A stretch of 64,000 bases of DNA from Gammaproteobacteria bacterium (GCA_025350055.1 JANXYK010000029.1:124001-188000), one strand, 5' to 3'. Positions 1 to 10,215 are shown, counted from the stretch's first letter. Translations and numbers: made by a program. Notes: a model not told the origin generated them from the sequence alone.

Positions 1-1
1 T

Positions 2-358
2 ACGCACAATCCGGCGGCGCTGCACCTCGATGAAGAGTACTGCCGCAATTCCACCGAGTTCGGCCAGCGCATCGTCAACAGCGCCTTCACCCTTGGCCTG
101 ATGGTCGGCATATCGGTCGGCGACACGACGCTCGGCACCACGGTCGCGAACCTCGGCTGGGATGAAGTGCGCTTTCCGAAGCCGCTGTTCCATGGCGACA
201 CCGTGCGGGTTGAATCCGCAGTGCTGGAGGCGCGGCTCAGCAAGTCGCGCCCGGACAATGGCATCGTCACCTTCGAGCATCGCGCCTACAACCAGCACGA
301 CGTGCTGGTGGCGAGCTGCAAGCGTTCAGCGCTGATGCTGCGCAAATCGCCGGCATGA
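2..358 (+). CDS. MaoC-family acyl-CoA hydratase, C-terminal part
   Basis: The reading frame is open from the left edge, so the N-terminus lies outside the window; about 118 residues remain. The visible part has the hot-dog fold pattern of MaoC-like enoyl-CoA hydratases: an LHLDEEYC segment, then a glycine-rich helix region ([15 protein letters not shown]) and the strand [15 protein letters not shown]. Family members hydrate short unsaturated CoA esters such as mesaconyl-CoA. The stop overlaps the start of the next gene (ATGA at 355-358), so the two are translationally coupled. With a CitE-like lyase downstream, a role in C5-dicarboxyl-CoA (mesaconyl/citramalyl-CoA) breakdown is a reasonable inference. 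The substrate cannot be read from the sequence. Confidence 0.85.
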   Translation, partial: THNPAALHLDEEYCRNSTEFGQRIVNSAFTLGLMVGISVGDTTLGTTVANLGWDEVRFPKPLFHGDTVRVESAVLEARLSKSRPDNGIVTFEHRAYNQHDVLVASCKRSALMLRKSPA

Positions 359-1224
359 AGTTGCGCTCGTTCCTGTTCGTGCCCGGCGACAGCGAACGCA
401 AGCTCGCCCGTAGTCTCGACGCCGACGCCGATGCGCTGATCTTCGATCTCGAGGATGCCGTGGCGCCGGAGCGCAAGGCCGTGGCGCGCCAGATGGTCGG
501 TGAGTTCCTGCGCGCCCACCCACAACGCCCGCGCGCGCAGTTGTGGGTGCGCATCAATCCACTCGAGTGCGCCGAGGCCGAGGTCGATCTCGAGGCCGTG
601 ATCGCTGCGCGTCCCGATGGCATCGTGCAACCGAAGACGCGCTCGCCCGGCGATGTCAGCAGGCTGGCGCTGCGTCTCGATGAGCTCGAAGCAGGTCACG
701 GCCTGGAAGCTGGCCGCACGCGCATACTGCCGGTGGCCACCGAAACTCCACAGGCCCTGTTCGCGATGGGCGGCTACGCGGCTTGCAGTGCGCGCTTGAT
801 GGGCCTGACCTGGGGTGCTGAAGACCTGAGCAGCGCAATCGGCGCCAGCGCCAGTCGCGAGCCCGATGGTCGCTGGACCTCGCCCTATCAACTGGTGCGC
901 TCGTTGTGCCTGTTCGGCGCCGCTGCCGCTGGTGTCGCGGCCATCGACACGGTGTACGTGGCGCTGCGGGATCACGCGGGGCTGCGCGCCGAGTGCGCCG
1001 AGGCGAGTCGCGATGGCTTTGTCGGCAAGCTGGCGATCCATCCCGATCAGGTTGCGATCATCAACGAAGGCTTTGCGCCCAGCAGTGCCGAGCTCGCGCA
1101 GGCCACGCGCGTCGTGGATCTGTTCGCCGCCAATCCGGGCGCGGCGGCACTGTCGCTCGACGGGCGCATGCTCGATATCCCCCATCTGCGGCAGGCGCAA
1201 AGAATCCTGGCGCGCGCCAGATAG
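355..1224 (+). CDS. CitE-like CoA-ester lyase (HpcH/HpaI family)
   Basis: A 289-residue TIM-barrel lyase of the citrate lyase beta/malyl-CoA lyase family. Family hallmarks are visible: RSFLFVPGD at residues 3-11, the metal-site region FDLEDAV near 30, [10 protein letters not shown] in the middle, WGAEDLS (acidic metal ligands) and [10 protein letters not shown] in the C-terminal third. Members cleave or form CoA thioesters of hydroxy-dicarboxylic acids (malyl-, citramalyl-CoA) using a divalent metal. The ATG overlaps the MaoC stop, so hydratase and lyase are probably made in equal amounts and act in sequence. I cannot distinguish citramalyl-CoA from malyl-CoA lyase. An ABC-F gene follows after 9 bp. 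Confidence 0.87.
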   Translation: MKLRSFLFVPGDSERKLARSLDADADALIFDLEDAVAPERKAVARQMVGEFLRAHPQRPRAQLWVRINPLECAEAEVDLEAVIAARPDGIVQPKTRSPGDVSRLALRLDELEAGHGLEAGRTRILPVATETPQALFAMGGYAACSARLMGLTWGAEDLSSAIGASASREPDGRWTSPYQLVRSLCLFGAAAAGVAAIDTVYVALRDHAGLRAECAEASRDGFVGKLAIHPDQVAIINEGFAPSSAELAQATRVVDLFAANPGAAALSLDGRMLDIPHLRQAQRILARAR

Positions 1225-1233
1225 CGTCGCGGC

Positions 1234-3225
<1,992 letters not shown>

Positions 3226-3344
3226 TACGGGCTCGCGCACCCCGGCGGTGCGGCCGCCGGTGGCCTCCCAACGAGTTGATTGCAGTGGCTATTTTGCGCC
3301 CGGCTCTGCACCCGGAAATGTCGGGCGTGTAACAAACAGTTCAC

Positions 3345-3372
3345 TTTACAAACTAATCCAAAGGGGTAAAAT
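3345..3372 (+). promoter_or_regulatory. Sigma-70 promoter of the RNA upstream of glnE
   Basis: TTTACA at 3345-3350 and TAAAAT at 3367-3372 are separated by 16 bp. Both hexamers are one base from consensus and lie in an AT-rich island within otherwise GC-rich DNA. Transcription would start near 3379. Confidence 0.7.
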
Positions 3373-3378
3373 GCCTGC

Positions 3379-3484
3379 CATGGGTGATCTGCGGCGCAAG
3401 CCAAGGTCGCCCCGAAGTCGCGGAACAAGACCCCCCCGTTTCCGCGCAATACCTTGGAGCCCCGCTTGCGGGGCTCTTTTTTTT
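3379..3484 (+). ncRNA. Candidate small RNA or glnE leader attenuator
   Basis: Between a strong promoter and an intrinsic terminator lies a region of about 106 nt that folds on itself. CCAAGGT at 3401-3407 pairs exactly with ACCTTGG at 3451-3457. Nested inside, CGCGGAA at 3419-3425 pairs exactly with TTCCGCG at 3440-3446. The inner loop (3426-3439) carries seven consecutive C residues, which could pair with a G-rich ribosome binding site. It does not contain the SRP RNA core and is too short for 6S RNA or tmRNA. Alternatively it is a translated leader: an ATG at 3380, right at the predicted transcription start, is in frame with glnE and stays open through the terminator. Confidence 0.5.
3458..3484 (+). 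terminator. Intrinsic terminator before glnE
   Basis: A perfect 8-bp stem, AGCCCCGC (3458-3465) with GCGGGGCT (3468-3475), has a 2-base loop and is followed by C and eight T residues (3477-3484). This is the clearest rho-independent terminator in the window. It lies 60 bp before the glnE start. Confidence 0.85.
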
Positions 3485-3544
3485 GCCGCGGCGATTCCGG
3501 ACTGGCATTCGACGCTGTCGCCTTCGGCGATCCCAGACGTCACA

Positions 3545-6415
3545 ATGTTCCCTCGCGAATGGGGGGATGCTTCGATCAACGTGACCGGCACTGAAGTCCA
3601 GTCGGCGCTGGCGCTGTTGGCCGAGCGCTCACCCCAGGTTGCCGCACAGCTTGCCGCTGCACCGCCGCGCCTGGCGGCATCGGCGGCACGAGTACTCGAT
3701 GCCAGTGACTTCGTGGCCGCAACCGTTCAGGGAGAGGAGCGGCTGCTGCCGATGCTGATGGAGCGCGCCGCGCAGGATCTCGCCGGGCCCTTGCCGCTGG
3801 CGACGTTCCTGCATGGCGCCGGCGACGAAGCCGCCTTCATCAGTGCACTGCGCCGCTGGCGCCACGCCGAGCTGGCGCGCATCGCCTGGCGCGATCTCGC
3901 CGGCTGGGCCAGCCTGCCCGAGACGCTGACCGATCTCAGCAATGCGGCCGACCATGCGTTGCGCAGCGCGCACGATTTTGCGATGGCTGCCTTGTCCGCG
4001 CGCCATGGCGCGCCGCTCGCGGCCGACGGCACGACACAGCCGTTGTTGATCGTCGCCATGGGGAAGCTTGGCGGACAGGAGCTGAATTTCTCCTCCGACA
4101 TCGACCTGGTGTTCCTGTTCGCAGCACACGGCGAGACGACCGGTCCGCGGCCCGTGGCATTCGAGGAGTTCTACGCGCGCCTCGGGCAGGCCGTCATCCG
4201 CTACCTGGATGCCGCGACCGTCGATGGGCGCGCCTGGCGCGTGGATATGCGACTGCGGCCCTTTGGCGCCAGTGGTCCGCTGGTGGCGAGTGCCGCGGCC
4301 TTCGAAGACTATCTTGAATCCCACGGCCGCGACTGGGAGCGCTACGCCTGGATCAAGGCGCGCGCCGTGACCGACCAGGCAGGCTACGAAGCCGTGTTTC
4401 GCTCGGCCGTGCAGCCCTTTGTCTACCGGCGTTACCTCGATTTCGGCGTGTTCGAATCACTGCGCGAAATGAAGGCGCTGATCAGCCGCGAAGTGGAGCG
4501 ACGCGAGCTCAACGACAACATCAAGCTCGGTTATGGCGGCATCCGCGAGATCGAGTTCATCGTGCAGTCGATGCAGCTGGTGCGCGGTGGCAGCGAGCGG
4601 CGTCTGCAGAGCGCCTCGCTGTTGCAGACGCTGCCGCGCCTGGCAGGCGCCAGATTGCTGCCGGAAAACACTGTCGCCGAGCTGGGCGCCGCCTACGAGT
4701 TCCTGCGCCGGCTCGAGAATCGCCTGCAGATGCATGGCGACCAGCAGACTCACCAGTTGCCGCAGGACCCGCGAGTGCAGGCGCGCATCGCGCGGGCGAT
4801 GGACTGTGGCAGTTGGGACGAGCTGGCGGGCGCGCTCGAGTCACATCGCCAGCGGGTGAGTGCGGCCTTCGACGCGGTCGTGCAGGGTGACAGTGGCGCC
4901 GCCACGCGCGCTGCGCAAGCGGCGCCACTGGCAGCAGTTGATACCGCGGACGCTGTGCAGTTGAGCCAGCGCCTGCGCGCGCAGGGTTACGCGGAGGCTG
5001 AGGCCGCCGCGCAGTTGCTGCAGGACTTGTACGGCTCGGCGTTGATGCGGCGGCTCGACGAGACGGGTCGGCGCCGGCTCGAAGCGCTGCTGGGTGCACT
5101 GCTGGCGCAGCTCGCGCCGCTTCCCGACGCGCTGGCCTTGCTGCGCCGGCTGCTGCGCATCATCGAGTCCATCGGCGCGCGCTCCACCTACTTTGCCTTG
5201 CTGCTCGAGAACGCGACCGCCCGCACGCGGCTGATTGAACTCACGCGGCACGGCGATTTCCTGCCGGCGCAGATCTCCGCCTATCCGCTGCTGCTCGATG
5301 AACTGATCGATGAGCGCCTGCTGCAGCGCCCGCCGACGCGCGCGCAGCTGGCGAGCGAATTGCAGCAACTGCTGGCCGAGGTGGATGAGAGCGACGAGGA
5401 GCGCCTGGTGCAGCAGTTGCGCCACTTCCAGCGCGCCGCACTGTTCCGGATCGCGGTTGCGGATCTCGGTGGTCGCCTGCCGCTGATGCAGGTGAGCGAT
5501 CGGCTCACGGAGCTGGCCGAGCTGATCGTCGAACAGGCACTGCAGATTGCGTGGCGTTTCGTGACGCAGCAGTACGGTACGCCGCAGTGTGGCGAGGGCC
5601 CCGGGCGTCGCGTGGTGCGGATCGGCGCGGTGGGCTACGGGAAACTGGGCGGCATGGAGCTGGGTTACGGCTCGGATCTCGACCTGGTGTTCCTGCACGA
5701 TTCCATCGGCGCTGATCAGACCACCGAGGGCGCGCGCAGCGTCGACAACCAGATCTTTTTCGTGCGCTTCGTGCAGCGGTTGGTGCACCTGTTGACGATG
5801 CATTCCGCCGCCGGCCGACTCTACGAAGTGGATATGCGCCTGCGCCCCAGCGGCAAGGGCGGCATGCTGATCACCAGCATCGAAGCCTTCGAGGATTACC
5901 AGCGCCGCGAAGCCTGGACCTGGGAGCACCAGGCGCTGCTGCACGCGCGCGCCATGGCCGGTGATGAAACACTGGGCGCGCGCTTCGAGGAGCTGCGCCT
6001 GCGGGTGCTGCGCGAGTGCGTGCGCCTCGATACCTTGCGCGCCGATGTCGCGCACATGCGCACGCGCATGCGCAATGAACTCTCGGCGTCGAGGGCAGGT
6101 CAGTTCGACCTCAAGCAGGATCCGGGCGGCATTGCCGACATCGAATTCTTGGCGCAGTACTGGACACTCTGCTGGATCGACAGATATCCGCCGCTGGCCT
6201 GGTTCGCTGACACCATCCGCCAGCTCGAATCCCTGGGTTCCGCGGCGCTGGTGCCGCAGGCCACCATCGATGCGCTGACGGCGGCCTATCGCGCCTACCG
6301 CGAGTGCACGCACCATCGCAGCATCGCGGGCCTGCCCGCCATCGTGCCCGAAGCCGAATTCCAGGGCGATAGAGCCGCCGTGAGTGCGATCTGGGACGCA
6401 GCGATCGAGGTATAA
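3545..6415 (+). CDS. glnE: Bifunctional glutamine synthetase adenylyltransferase/deadenylase
   Basis: GlnE attaches AMP to, and removes it from, glutamine synthetase, switching nitrogen assimilation in response to PII and glutamine. The protein of 956 residues has the expected two nucleotidyltransferase domains: GKLGGQELNFSSDIDLVF at about residue 172 (deadenylylation half) and GYGKLGGMELGYGSDLDLV at about 697 (adenylylation half), each with the paired Asp metal ligands. Length matches the family (about 945). The start is uncertain: ATG 3545 and in-frame GTG 3581 both precede the first conserved segment (RVLDASDFV), and neither has a strong ribosome binding site. The frame is open further upstream through a terminator. 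The last codons carry a TATAAT that may drive the next gene. Confidence 0.95.
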   Translation: MFPREWGDASINVTGTEVQSALALLAERSPQVAAQLAAAPPRLAASAARVLDASDFVAATVQGEERLLPMLMERAAQDLAGPLPLATFLHGAGDEAAFISALRRWRHAELARIAWRDLAGWASLPETLTDLSNAADHALRSAHDFAMAALSARHGAPLAADGTTQPLLIVAMGKLGGQELNFSSDIDLVFLFAAHGETTGPRPVAFEEFYARLGQAVIRYLDAATVDGRAWRVDMRLRPFGASGPLVASAAAFEDYLESHGRDWERYAWIKARAVTDQAGYEAVFRSAVQPFVYRRYLDFGVFESLREMKALISREVERRELNDNIKLGYGGIREIEFIVQSMQLVRGGSERRLQSASLLQTLPRLAGARLLPENTVAELGAAYEFLRRLENRLQMHGDQQTHQLPQDPRVQARIARAMDCGSWDELAGALESHRQRVSAAFDAVVQGDSGAATRAAQAAPLAAVDTADAVQLSQRLRAQGYAEAEAAAQLLQDLYGSALMRRLDETGRRRLEALLGALLAQLAPLPDALALLRRLLRIIESIGARSTYFALLLENATARTRLIELTRHGDFLPAQISAYPLLLDELIDERLLQRPPTRAQLASELQQLLAEVDESDEERLVQQLRHFQRAALFRIAVADLGGRLPLMQVSDRLTELAELIVEQALQIAWRFVTQQYGTPQCGEGPGRRVVRIGAVGYGKLGGMELGYGSDLDLVFLHDSIGADQTTEGARSVDNQIFFVRFVQRLVHLLTMHSAAGRLYEVDMRLRPSGKGGMLITSIEAFEDYQRREAWTWEHQALLHARAMAGDETLGARFEELRLRVLRECVRLDTLRADVAHMRTRMRNELSASRAGQFDLKQDPGGIADIEFLAQYWTLCWIDRYPPLAWFADTIRQLESLGSAALVPQATIDALTAAYRAYRECTHHRSIAGLPAIVPEAEFQGDRAAVSAIWDAAIEV

Positions 6416-6416
6416 T
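6411..6416 (+). promoter_or_regulatory. -10 box for a leaderless small gene
   Basis: A perfect TATAAT covers the glnE stop codon and sits 6 nt before the ATG at 6423. No good -35 is visible. A transcript started here would begin at or next to the start codon. Confidence 0.4.
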
Positions 6417-6422
6417 GCCGGC

Positions 6423-6617
6423 ATGAAGAGCAACACCGCGCCCCGACTGCCCAACGCCCAGGCCCAGTACGAAGTCAGCGCGGCAGACCTGCCACTGTGC
6501 TGCCCGATGACCTCCATGTCCTTGTGGAATTCGCATCCGCGGGTCTATCTCGCCATCGAGCAAACCGGCTGGGCCAAGTGCCCCTATTGCGGCGCCGAAT
6601 ACACGCTCAAGCGCTGA
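6423..6617 (+). CDS. Zinc-finger (zf-CHCC) protein
   Basis: A 64-residue protein of the zf-CHCC type related to the mitochondrial complex I subunit NDUFS6. It has LCCPM, then WNSHPRVYL and a C-terminal CPYCGAEYTL, giving the Cys-His-Cys-Cys zinc ligands. Bacterial members are small soluble proteins without an assigned reaction. It follows glnE by 7 bp on the same strand, but the TATAAT over the glnE stop suggests its own, possibly leaderless, transcript. There is no ribosome binding site before the ATG. The identity of the fold is secure; the function is unknown. Confidence 0.85.
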   Translation: MKSNTAPRLPNAQAQYEVSAADLPLCCPMTSMSLWNSHPRVYLAIEQTGWAKCPYCGAEYTLKR

Positions 6618-6631
6618 GTTTCCGCGCGCGC

Positions 6632-7024
6632 TCAGCGATAGGGCTGGTACGACTTCTCTTCGATCAAGGCCGAGCCGAGCGCGGTATTGATGCGCTTCTT
6701 GAGCGCCGCGCGCTCGTCATTGGTGACATAGACCGCACGGGCCAGTTCGATGAAGCGCGCACCGAAGCGCTGCGCCAGCTCTTCCTCTCGGATCTGGTCT
6801 TCGATGTCCCACAGGCTGGCGTTCACACCTTCAAGCGCGCGCTCGTCGGCGGCGAGATCGACGCCCGCCGGCACGCTGCGTTGCCAGGTGCCCTCGAGCA
6901 ACGCCAGTTCGTGGCGCACGTAGGCGAGCTTGGTGGCATCGCGCATGCGCGCCGACTTGATGCGCAGGATTGTGATCTTGTCGAGCAGCTCGCCGGGTGA
7001 AATCGGAACCAGGATATCCTGCAT
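6632..7024 (-). CDS. DUF6165 family protein
   Basis: A 130-residue soluble protein with the family-typical opening ILVPISPGELLDKITIL and a mostly helical, charged remainder (DEREL-type heptads, IEDQIREEELAQRFG). I recognise it as the family called DUF6165, for which no activity is known. It is the last gene of a leftward pair: the GT9 glycosyltransferase ends 35 bp upstream of its start. This linkage to LPS core genes is the only hint of a role. It is convergent with the zinc-finger gene, whose stop is 14 bp away. Confidence 0.8.
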   Translation of the reverse strand: MQDILVPISPGELLDKITILRIKSARMRDATKLAYVRHELALLEGTWQRSVPAGVDLAADERALEGVNASLWDIEDQIREEELAQRFGARFIELARAVYVTNDERAALKKRINTALGSALIEEKSYQPYR

Positions 7025-7059
7025 GCCACGCTCCAGATGGTGAGGCGCCGTGATCCGGC

Positions 7060-8109
7060 CTATCGTATCAGGGCCAGCAGCTCATCGAGCTTCGCGATCA
7101 CGGCCTCGGTTTCGATCAGCTCCATCACGCCCGGCTCTTCGATCTTCTCGGCCCACGGCAGTTGCTGCGCCGGGCGGCCGCGAAAGCGCTGCGCGGCCTG
7201 CTCGTAGCGATCGATGCACCATTGGCGCGAATGATAGGGTCCGCTGCGCTCTACCCGGGTTGCGGCATAGAGGCCAATCACCGGCGTATCGACCATGGTG
7301 GCCATGTGCGCTGGCCCGGAATCGGGGGTCAGCAGCACAGCGGCGCGCGCCAGCAGCGCCAGCAGTTGCGGGAGCGTATCGGTGCCGATCAGGTTCTTCA
7401 CCGGCACGCCGGCAGCGGCGGCGATGCGCGCACCGAAGTCGCGCTCGAAATCGTTGGGTCCGCCACAGAGCAGCACCTGCAGTCCGTGCCGCTTGACGGC
7501 GTGGGCGATCACTGCCGCGTAGCGCTCGACACTCCAGTTGCGCAACTTGTGGCTGGAGCAGGGGCTCACGATCAGCGTGCGCATCTCATCGGGAATCTGC
7601 GCGCGCGCCCACTCCTGGGCGGGCGCGGGCAGCGGCAGGTTCCACTCGAGGCGGGTGGTCAGGCCCAGCGCTTCGGTGAACCCGCTGAAGCTGTCGAGCA
7701 CATGCTGCTTCTGGCGCGCGGCGATGCGCTGGTTGGTGAACAGCCACTGCAGTTCGCGGGCGCGCGCACGATCGAATCCGAGGCGTACGCGCGCCGGGAT
7801 CAGCGCCGCATACAGGCTGGCGCGCAACGCGAGCTGCATGTGCAGCAGCAGGTCGAAGTGCCGGCCGCGTACCGCGGCGCGCAGCGCGCGCATGCTGCCG
7901 AACAGGGATCGCTTGTCGATGATGATAAACTCGACACCTGGCAGCAGGCTCATCAGGCGCGCTTCCATGCGGCCGATCACCCAGGTGATGGTGGTCTGCG
8001 GCCAGGCTTGCTGCAGGGTGCGGATGACCGGCACCACGTGGCAGACATCGCCGAGCGCCGAGAGGCGCAGCAGGCACAGGCTTTTGGGCGGCGTGACAGG
8101 AACACTCAT
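7060..8109 (-). CDS. Glycosyltransferase family 9 (heptosyltransferase-like)
   Basis: A 349-residue GT9 protein that probably adds a heptose or similar sugar to the LPS inner core at the cytoplasmic face. The N-terminus LCLLRLSALGDVCHVVPV is the classic GT9 nucleotide-fold start. The C-terminal half has LLTPDSGPAHMATMVDTPVIGLY, the conserved ADP-sugar binding segment. ATG 8109 is chosen because it lies 8 residues before the conserved strand; the frame extends to 8181 but those residues look non-native. It is divergent from kdkA with starts only 18 bp apart and runs into the DUF6165 gene. The acceptor and donor cannot be decided from sequence. Confidence 0.88.
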   Translation of the reverse strand: MSVPVTPPKSLCLLRLSALGDVCHVVPVIRTLQQAWPQTTITWVIGRMEARLMSLLPGVEFIIIDKRSLFGSMRALRAAVRGRHFDLLLHMQLALRASLYAALIPARVRLGFDRARARELQWLFTNQRIAARQKQHVLDSFSGFTEALGLTTRLEWNLPLPAPAQEWARAQIPDEMRTLIVSPCSSHKLRNWSVERYAAVIAHAVKRHGLQVLLCGGPNDFERDFGARIAAAAGVPVKNLIGTDTLPQLLALLARAAVLLTPDSGPAHMATMVDTPVIGLYAATRVERSGPYHSRQWCIDRYEQAAQRFRGRPAQQLPWAEKIEEPGVMELIETEAVIAKLDELLALIR

Positions 8110-8127
8110 GCAGGGATTGGGCACACC

Positions 8128-8910
8128 GTGGCAGGACTGAATTTTCTCGCCACCGGCGCCGAAGTTCGCGTCGTCGAGCAAGGCGGCGGCGCGATGCTAT
8201 ATGACAGCTCACGGGCCGGCAACGCCGTGCCTGGGTGGCTCGATCCCGAGTGGTGGAGTGGCCGCGGCACGGTGACCCGGGCCCGCGAAGGACGCGGCGG
8301 CGCCTACATGATCGAGGCCGATGGACGCAGCCTGGTGCTGCGCCAGTATCGACGTGGCGGCTGGGCCGCGAAGGTTTCCGCCGATCGCTACTGGTGGCAG
8401 GGCGCCGGGCAGACACGCTCGTTTCGCGAGTGGCACCTGCTGTATCACCTGCATCGCGTGGGGCTGCCGGTGCCGATGCCGGTCGCCGCCGGCTACCAGC
8501 GCCGCGGACGCACTTACAGCGCGAGTCTGCTGCTACAGCGCATTCCCAAGGTGCGCTCGCTCGCCAGCGAGTTGCGCGCGGCGCCCGTGGCGCTGCGCAC
8601 CTGGGTCGCGGTGGGTCGCTGGCTGCGCCGTTTTCATCTGTGCGGTGTCTGCCATGCGGATCTCAATGCGCACAACATCCTGCTCGGTTCCAACGATGCC
8701 GTGTGGCTGATCGATTTCGATCGCGGCACGCTGCGCTCGCCCGGCTGGTGGAGCGATACCAATCTGGTGCGCCTGTATCGCTCGCTGCAAAAACTCGCCG
8801 CCACCTTGCCCGCGGCGCATTTCTCCACGGCCGACTGGCAGTTGCTGCTCGACAGCTATTTCGCGACCCGTCTCGATGTGCAAGCGGACAATGTGCTGGC
8901 ATTTCCCTGA
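8128..8910 (+). CDS. kdkA: 3-deoxy-D-manno-octulosonic acid kinase
   Basis: KdkA phosphorylates the KDO residue on lipid A, as in Haemophilus and other bacteria with a single KDO. The 260-residue protein has a small-kinase fold: YRRGGWAAKVSADRYWW with the ATP-site region, then the catalytic loop CHADLNAHNILL and the metal-binding LIDFDRG, followed by a tryptophan-rich C-terminus. GTG 8128 is preferred because homologues carry about 20 residues before GAMLYD; ATG 8194 is the alternative. It lies 9 bp upstream of waaA on the same strand, fitting sequential action on lipid A. Presence of KdkA suggests WaaA here transfers one KDO (inference). Confidence 0.88.
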   Translation: MAGLNFLATGAEVRVVEQGGGAMLYDSSRAGNAVPGWLDPEWWSGRGTVTRAREGRGGAYMIEADGRSLVLRQYRRGGWAAKVSADRYWWQGAGQTRSFREWHLLYHLHRVGLPVPMPVAAGYQRRGRTYSASLLLQRIPKVRSLASELRAAPVALRTWVAVGRWLRRFHLCGVCHADLNAHNILLGSNDAVWLIDFDRGTLRSPGWWSDTNLVRLYRSLQKLAATLPAAHFSTADWQLLLDSYFATRLDVQADNVLAFP

Positions 8911-8919
8911 GCGTCACGC

Positions 8920-10215
8920 GTGAGCGCAGCGCGCGCGCTCTACAGTCTGCTGGTCTTGCTGGCGCTGCCGTTTCTGAGCCTGGTGGTGCTGTGGCGCTCG
9001 CTCCGTGAACGCCACTATGCGCAGGGCTGGGCCGCGCGCTTCGGCCTCGGCGTGCCGCTGGGGGGGCGCGAGCGCAGCATCTGGGTGCACGCAGTCTCAG
9101 TAGGTGAGGTGCAGGCTGCGGTGCCGCTGCTGGCAGCACTGCGCGCGCAGTATCCGGATATACCGCTGTCGATCACCAGCGCCACGCCTGCGGGGCGCGA
9201 GCGCGCCCGCGCGCTTGCAGGCACAGGCATCGACGTGCGCTACGCACCCTACGACCTGGGCCTGTGTGTGCGCGGGAGCCTGCGCCGGCTGCGCCCGAAG
9301 TTGCTGCTGGTCATGGAGACCGAGCTGTGGCCGAACCTGCTGGCCGCGTGTGTTGCGGCCGGTGTGCCGGTGATCATTGTCAGCGCGCGCTTGTCGGAGC
9401 GCAGTTTCCGACGCCTGGTGAAATTCCCGGGCCTGTTGCAGCCGGCCTTGCGCACCGCCGTCACGGTCGCCGCGCAGTCCGCCGCCGACGCGCAGCGCTT
9501 TGCGGTGCTGGGCGTGCCCGCCGCGCAGTTGAGCGTGTGCGGCAACATCAAGTTCGATCGCACACCGGGTGAGCCGCTGCGCGCGGCGGGCGCGAGCCTG
9601 CGCAGCCGCTTTGCGCCAGCGCGCCTGCTGTGGGTCGCGGGCAGCACCCACGAGGGCGAAGAGCAGGCGGTACTCGATGCCCACCAGGCACTGCGCGCCA
9701 GCGGCGCTGCGCGCTGTGCCGAGGCCTTGCTGGTACTGGCCCCGCGCCATCGCCCGCGCTTCGACGCGGTGGCACAGCGGCTCGATCAGTGCGGACTGCC
9801 CTGGTTGCGCTACAGCGAGGTGACAGCAGGCGGCGGCACATCGGCAGGCGCAGCCGTGCTGCTGCTCGACACCATCGGCGATCTGGAAAGTTTCTACGCA
9901 GCGGCCGATCTGGCATTTGTAGGCGGCAGTCTCGTGCCAGTGGGTGGCCACAGCCTGCTGGAACCCGCGGCGCTGGGCGTGCCCTCGATCTGCGGGCCAC
10001 ACATGCACGCCGCGCCACAAGTGGCCAGGGATCTTGCAGCCAGTGGCGCTACCCTGATCGTGGATTCACCCGCACAGCTCAGCGCAGCAGTGCTGGAACT
10101 GGCTACGGATGAAAGCCGCCGGCGCGCGATGTGCGCCGCCGCGCTGGCCGTCGTGGCCGCGAATCGCGGTGCGCTGGAGCGCGTGCTGCAGCGGGTCAGG
10201 GCGAAGCTGGCGTAG
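8920..10215 (+). CDS. waaA: 3-deoxy-D-manno-octulosonic acid transferase
   Basis: WaaA (KdtA) transfers KDO from CMP-KDO to lipid IVA at the inner membrane. The length of 431 residues is normal. A hydrophobic N-terminal anchor (LYSLLVLLALPFLSLVVLW) is followed by IWVHAVSVGEVQAAVPLL, the conserved donor-fold start, TPAGRERA, METELWPNL, and the C-terminal FVGGSLVPVGGHSLLEPAA motif. The start is GTG 8920. The last 20 bp overlap the 3' end of the convergent TolC-family gene. Placement directly after kdkA makes a two-gene KDO unit. Confidence 0.96.
   Translation: MSAARALYSLLVLLALPFLSLVVLWRSLRERHYAQGWAARFGLGVPLGGRERSIWVHAVSVGEVQAAVPLLAALRAQYPDIPLSITSATPAGRERARALAGTGIDVRYAPYDLGLCVRGSLRRLRPKLLLVMETELWPNLLAACVAAGVPVIIVSARLSERSFRRLVKFPGLLQPALRTAVTVAAQSAADAQRFAVLGVPAAQLSVCGNIKFDRTPGEPLRAAGASLRSRFAPARLLWVAGSTHEGEEQAVLDAHQALRASGAARCAEALLVLAPRHRPRFDAVAQRLDQCGLPWLRYSEVTAGGGTSAGAAVLLLDTIGDLESFYAAADLAFVGGSLVPVGGHSLLEPAALGVPSICGPHMHAAPQVARDLAASGATLIVDSPAQLSAAVLELATDESRRRAMCAAALAVVAANRGALERVLQRVRAKLA

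Larger units (their letters stand above)
3226..3544. other. Non-coding gap between ABC-F gene and glnE
   Basis: A 319-bp stretch with no convincing gene. Positions 3226-3340 show nothing I can name. Positions 3345-3484 hold a promoter, a foldable transcribed region and an intrinsic terminator, described separately. The glnE frame is open across the whole gap, but with arginine- and proline-rich residues unlike a GlnE N-terminus, and the terminator lies inside that stretch. I therefore treat the gap as non-coding, with the caveat given under the RNA. Confidence 0.6.

Noticed and set aside
3380-3544. N-terminal extension of GlnE from ATG 3380
   Set aside because: Kept only as an alternative: the added 55 residues do not resemble GlnE and the DNA encodes a strong terminator and paired stems. 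See the finding on this RNA.
4841-6517. 558-residue minus-strand frame opposite glnE
   Set aside because: GlnE motifs on the plus strand are complete across this stretch; the antisense frame has composition typical of a codon-bias shadow.
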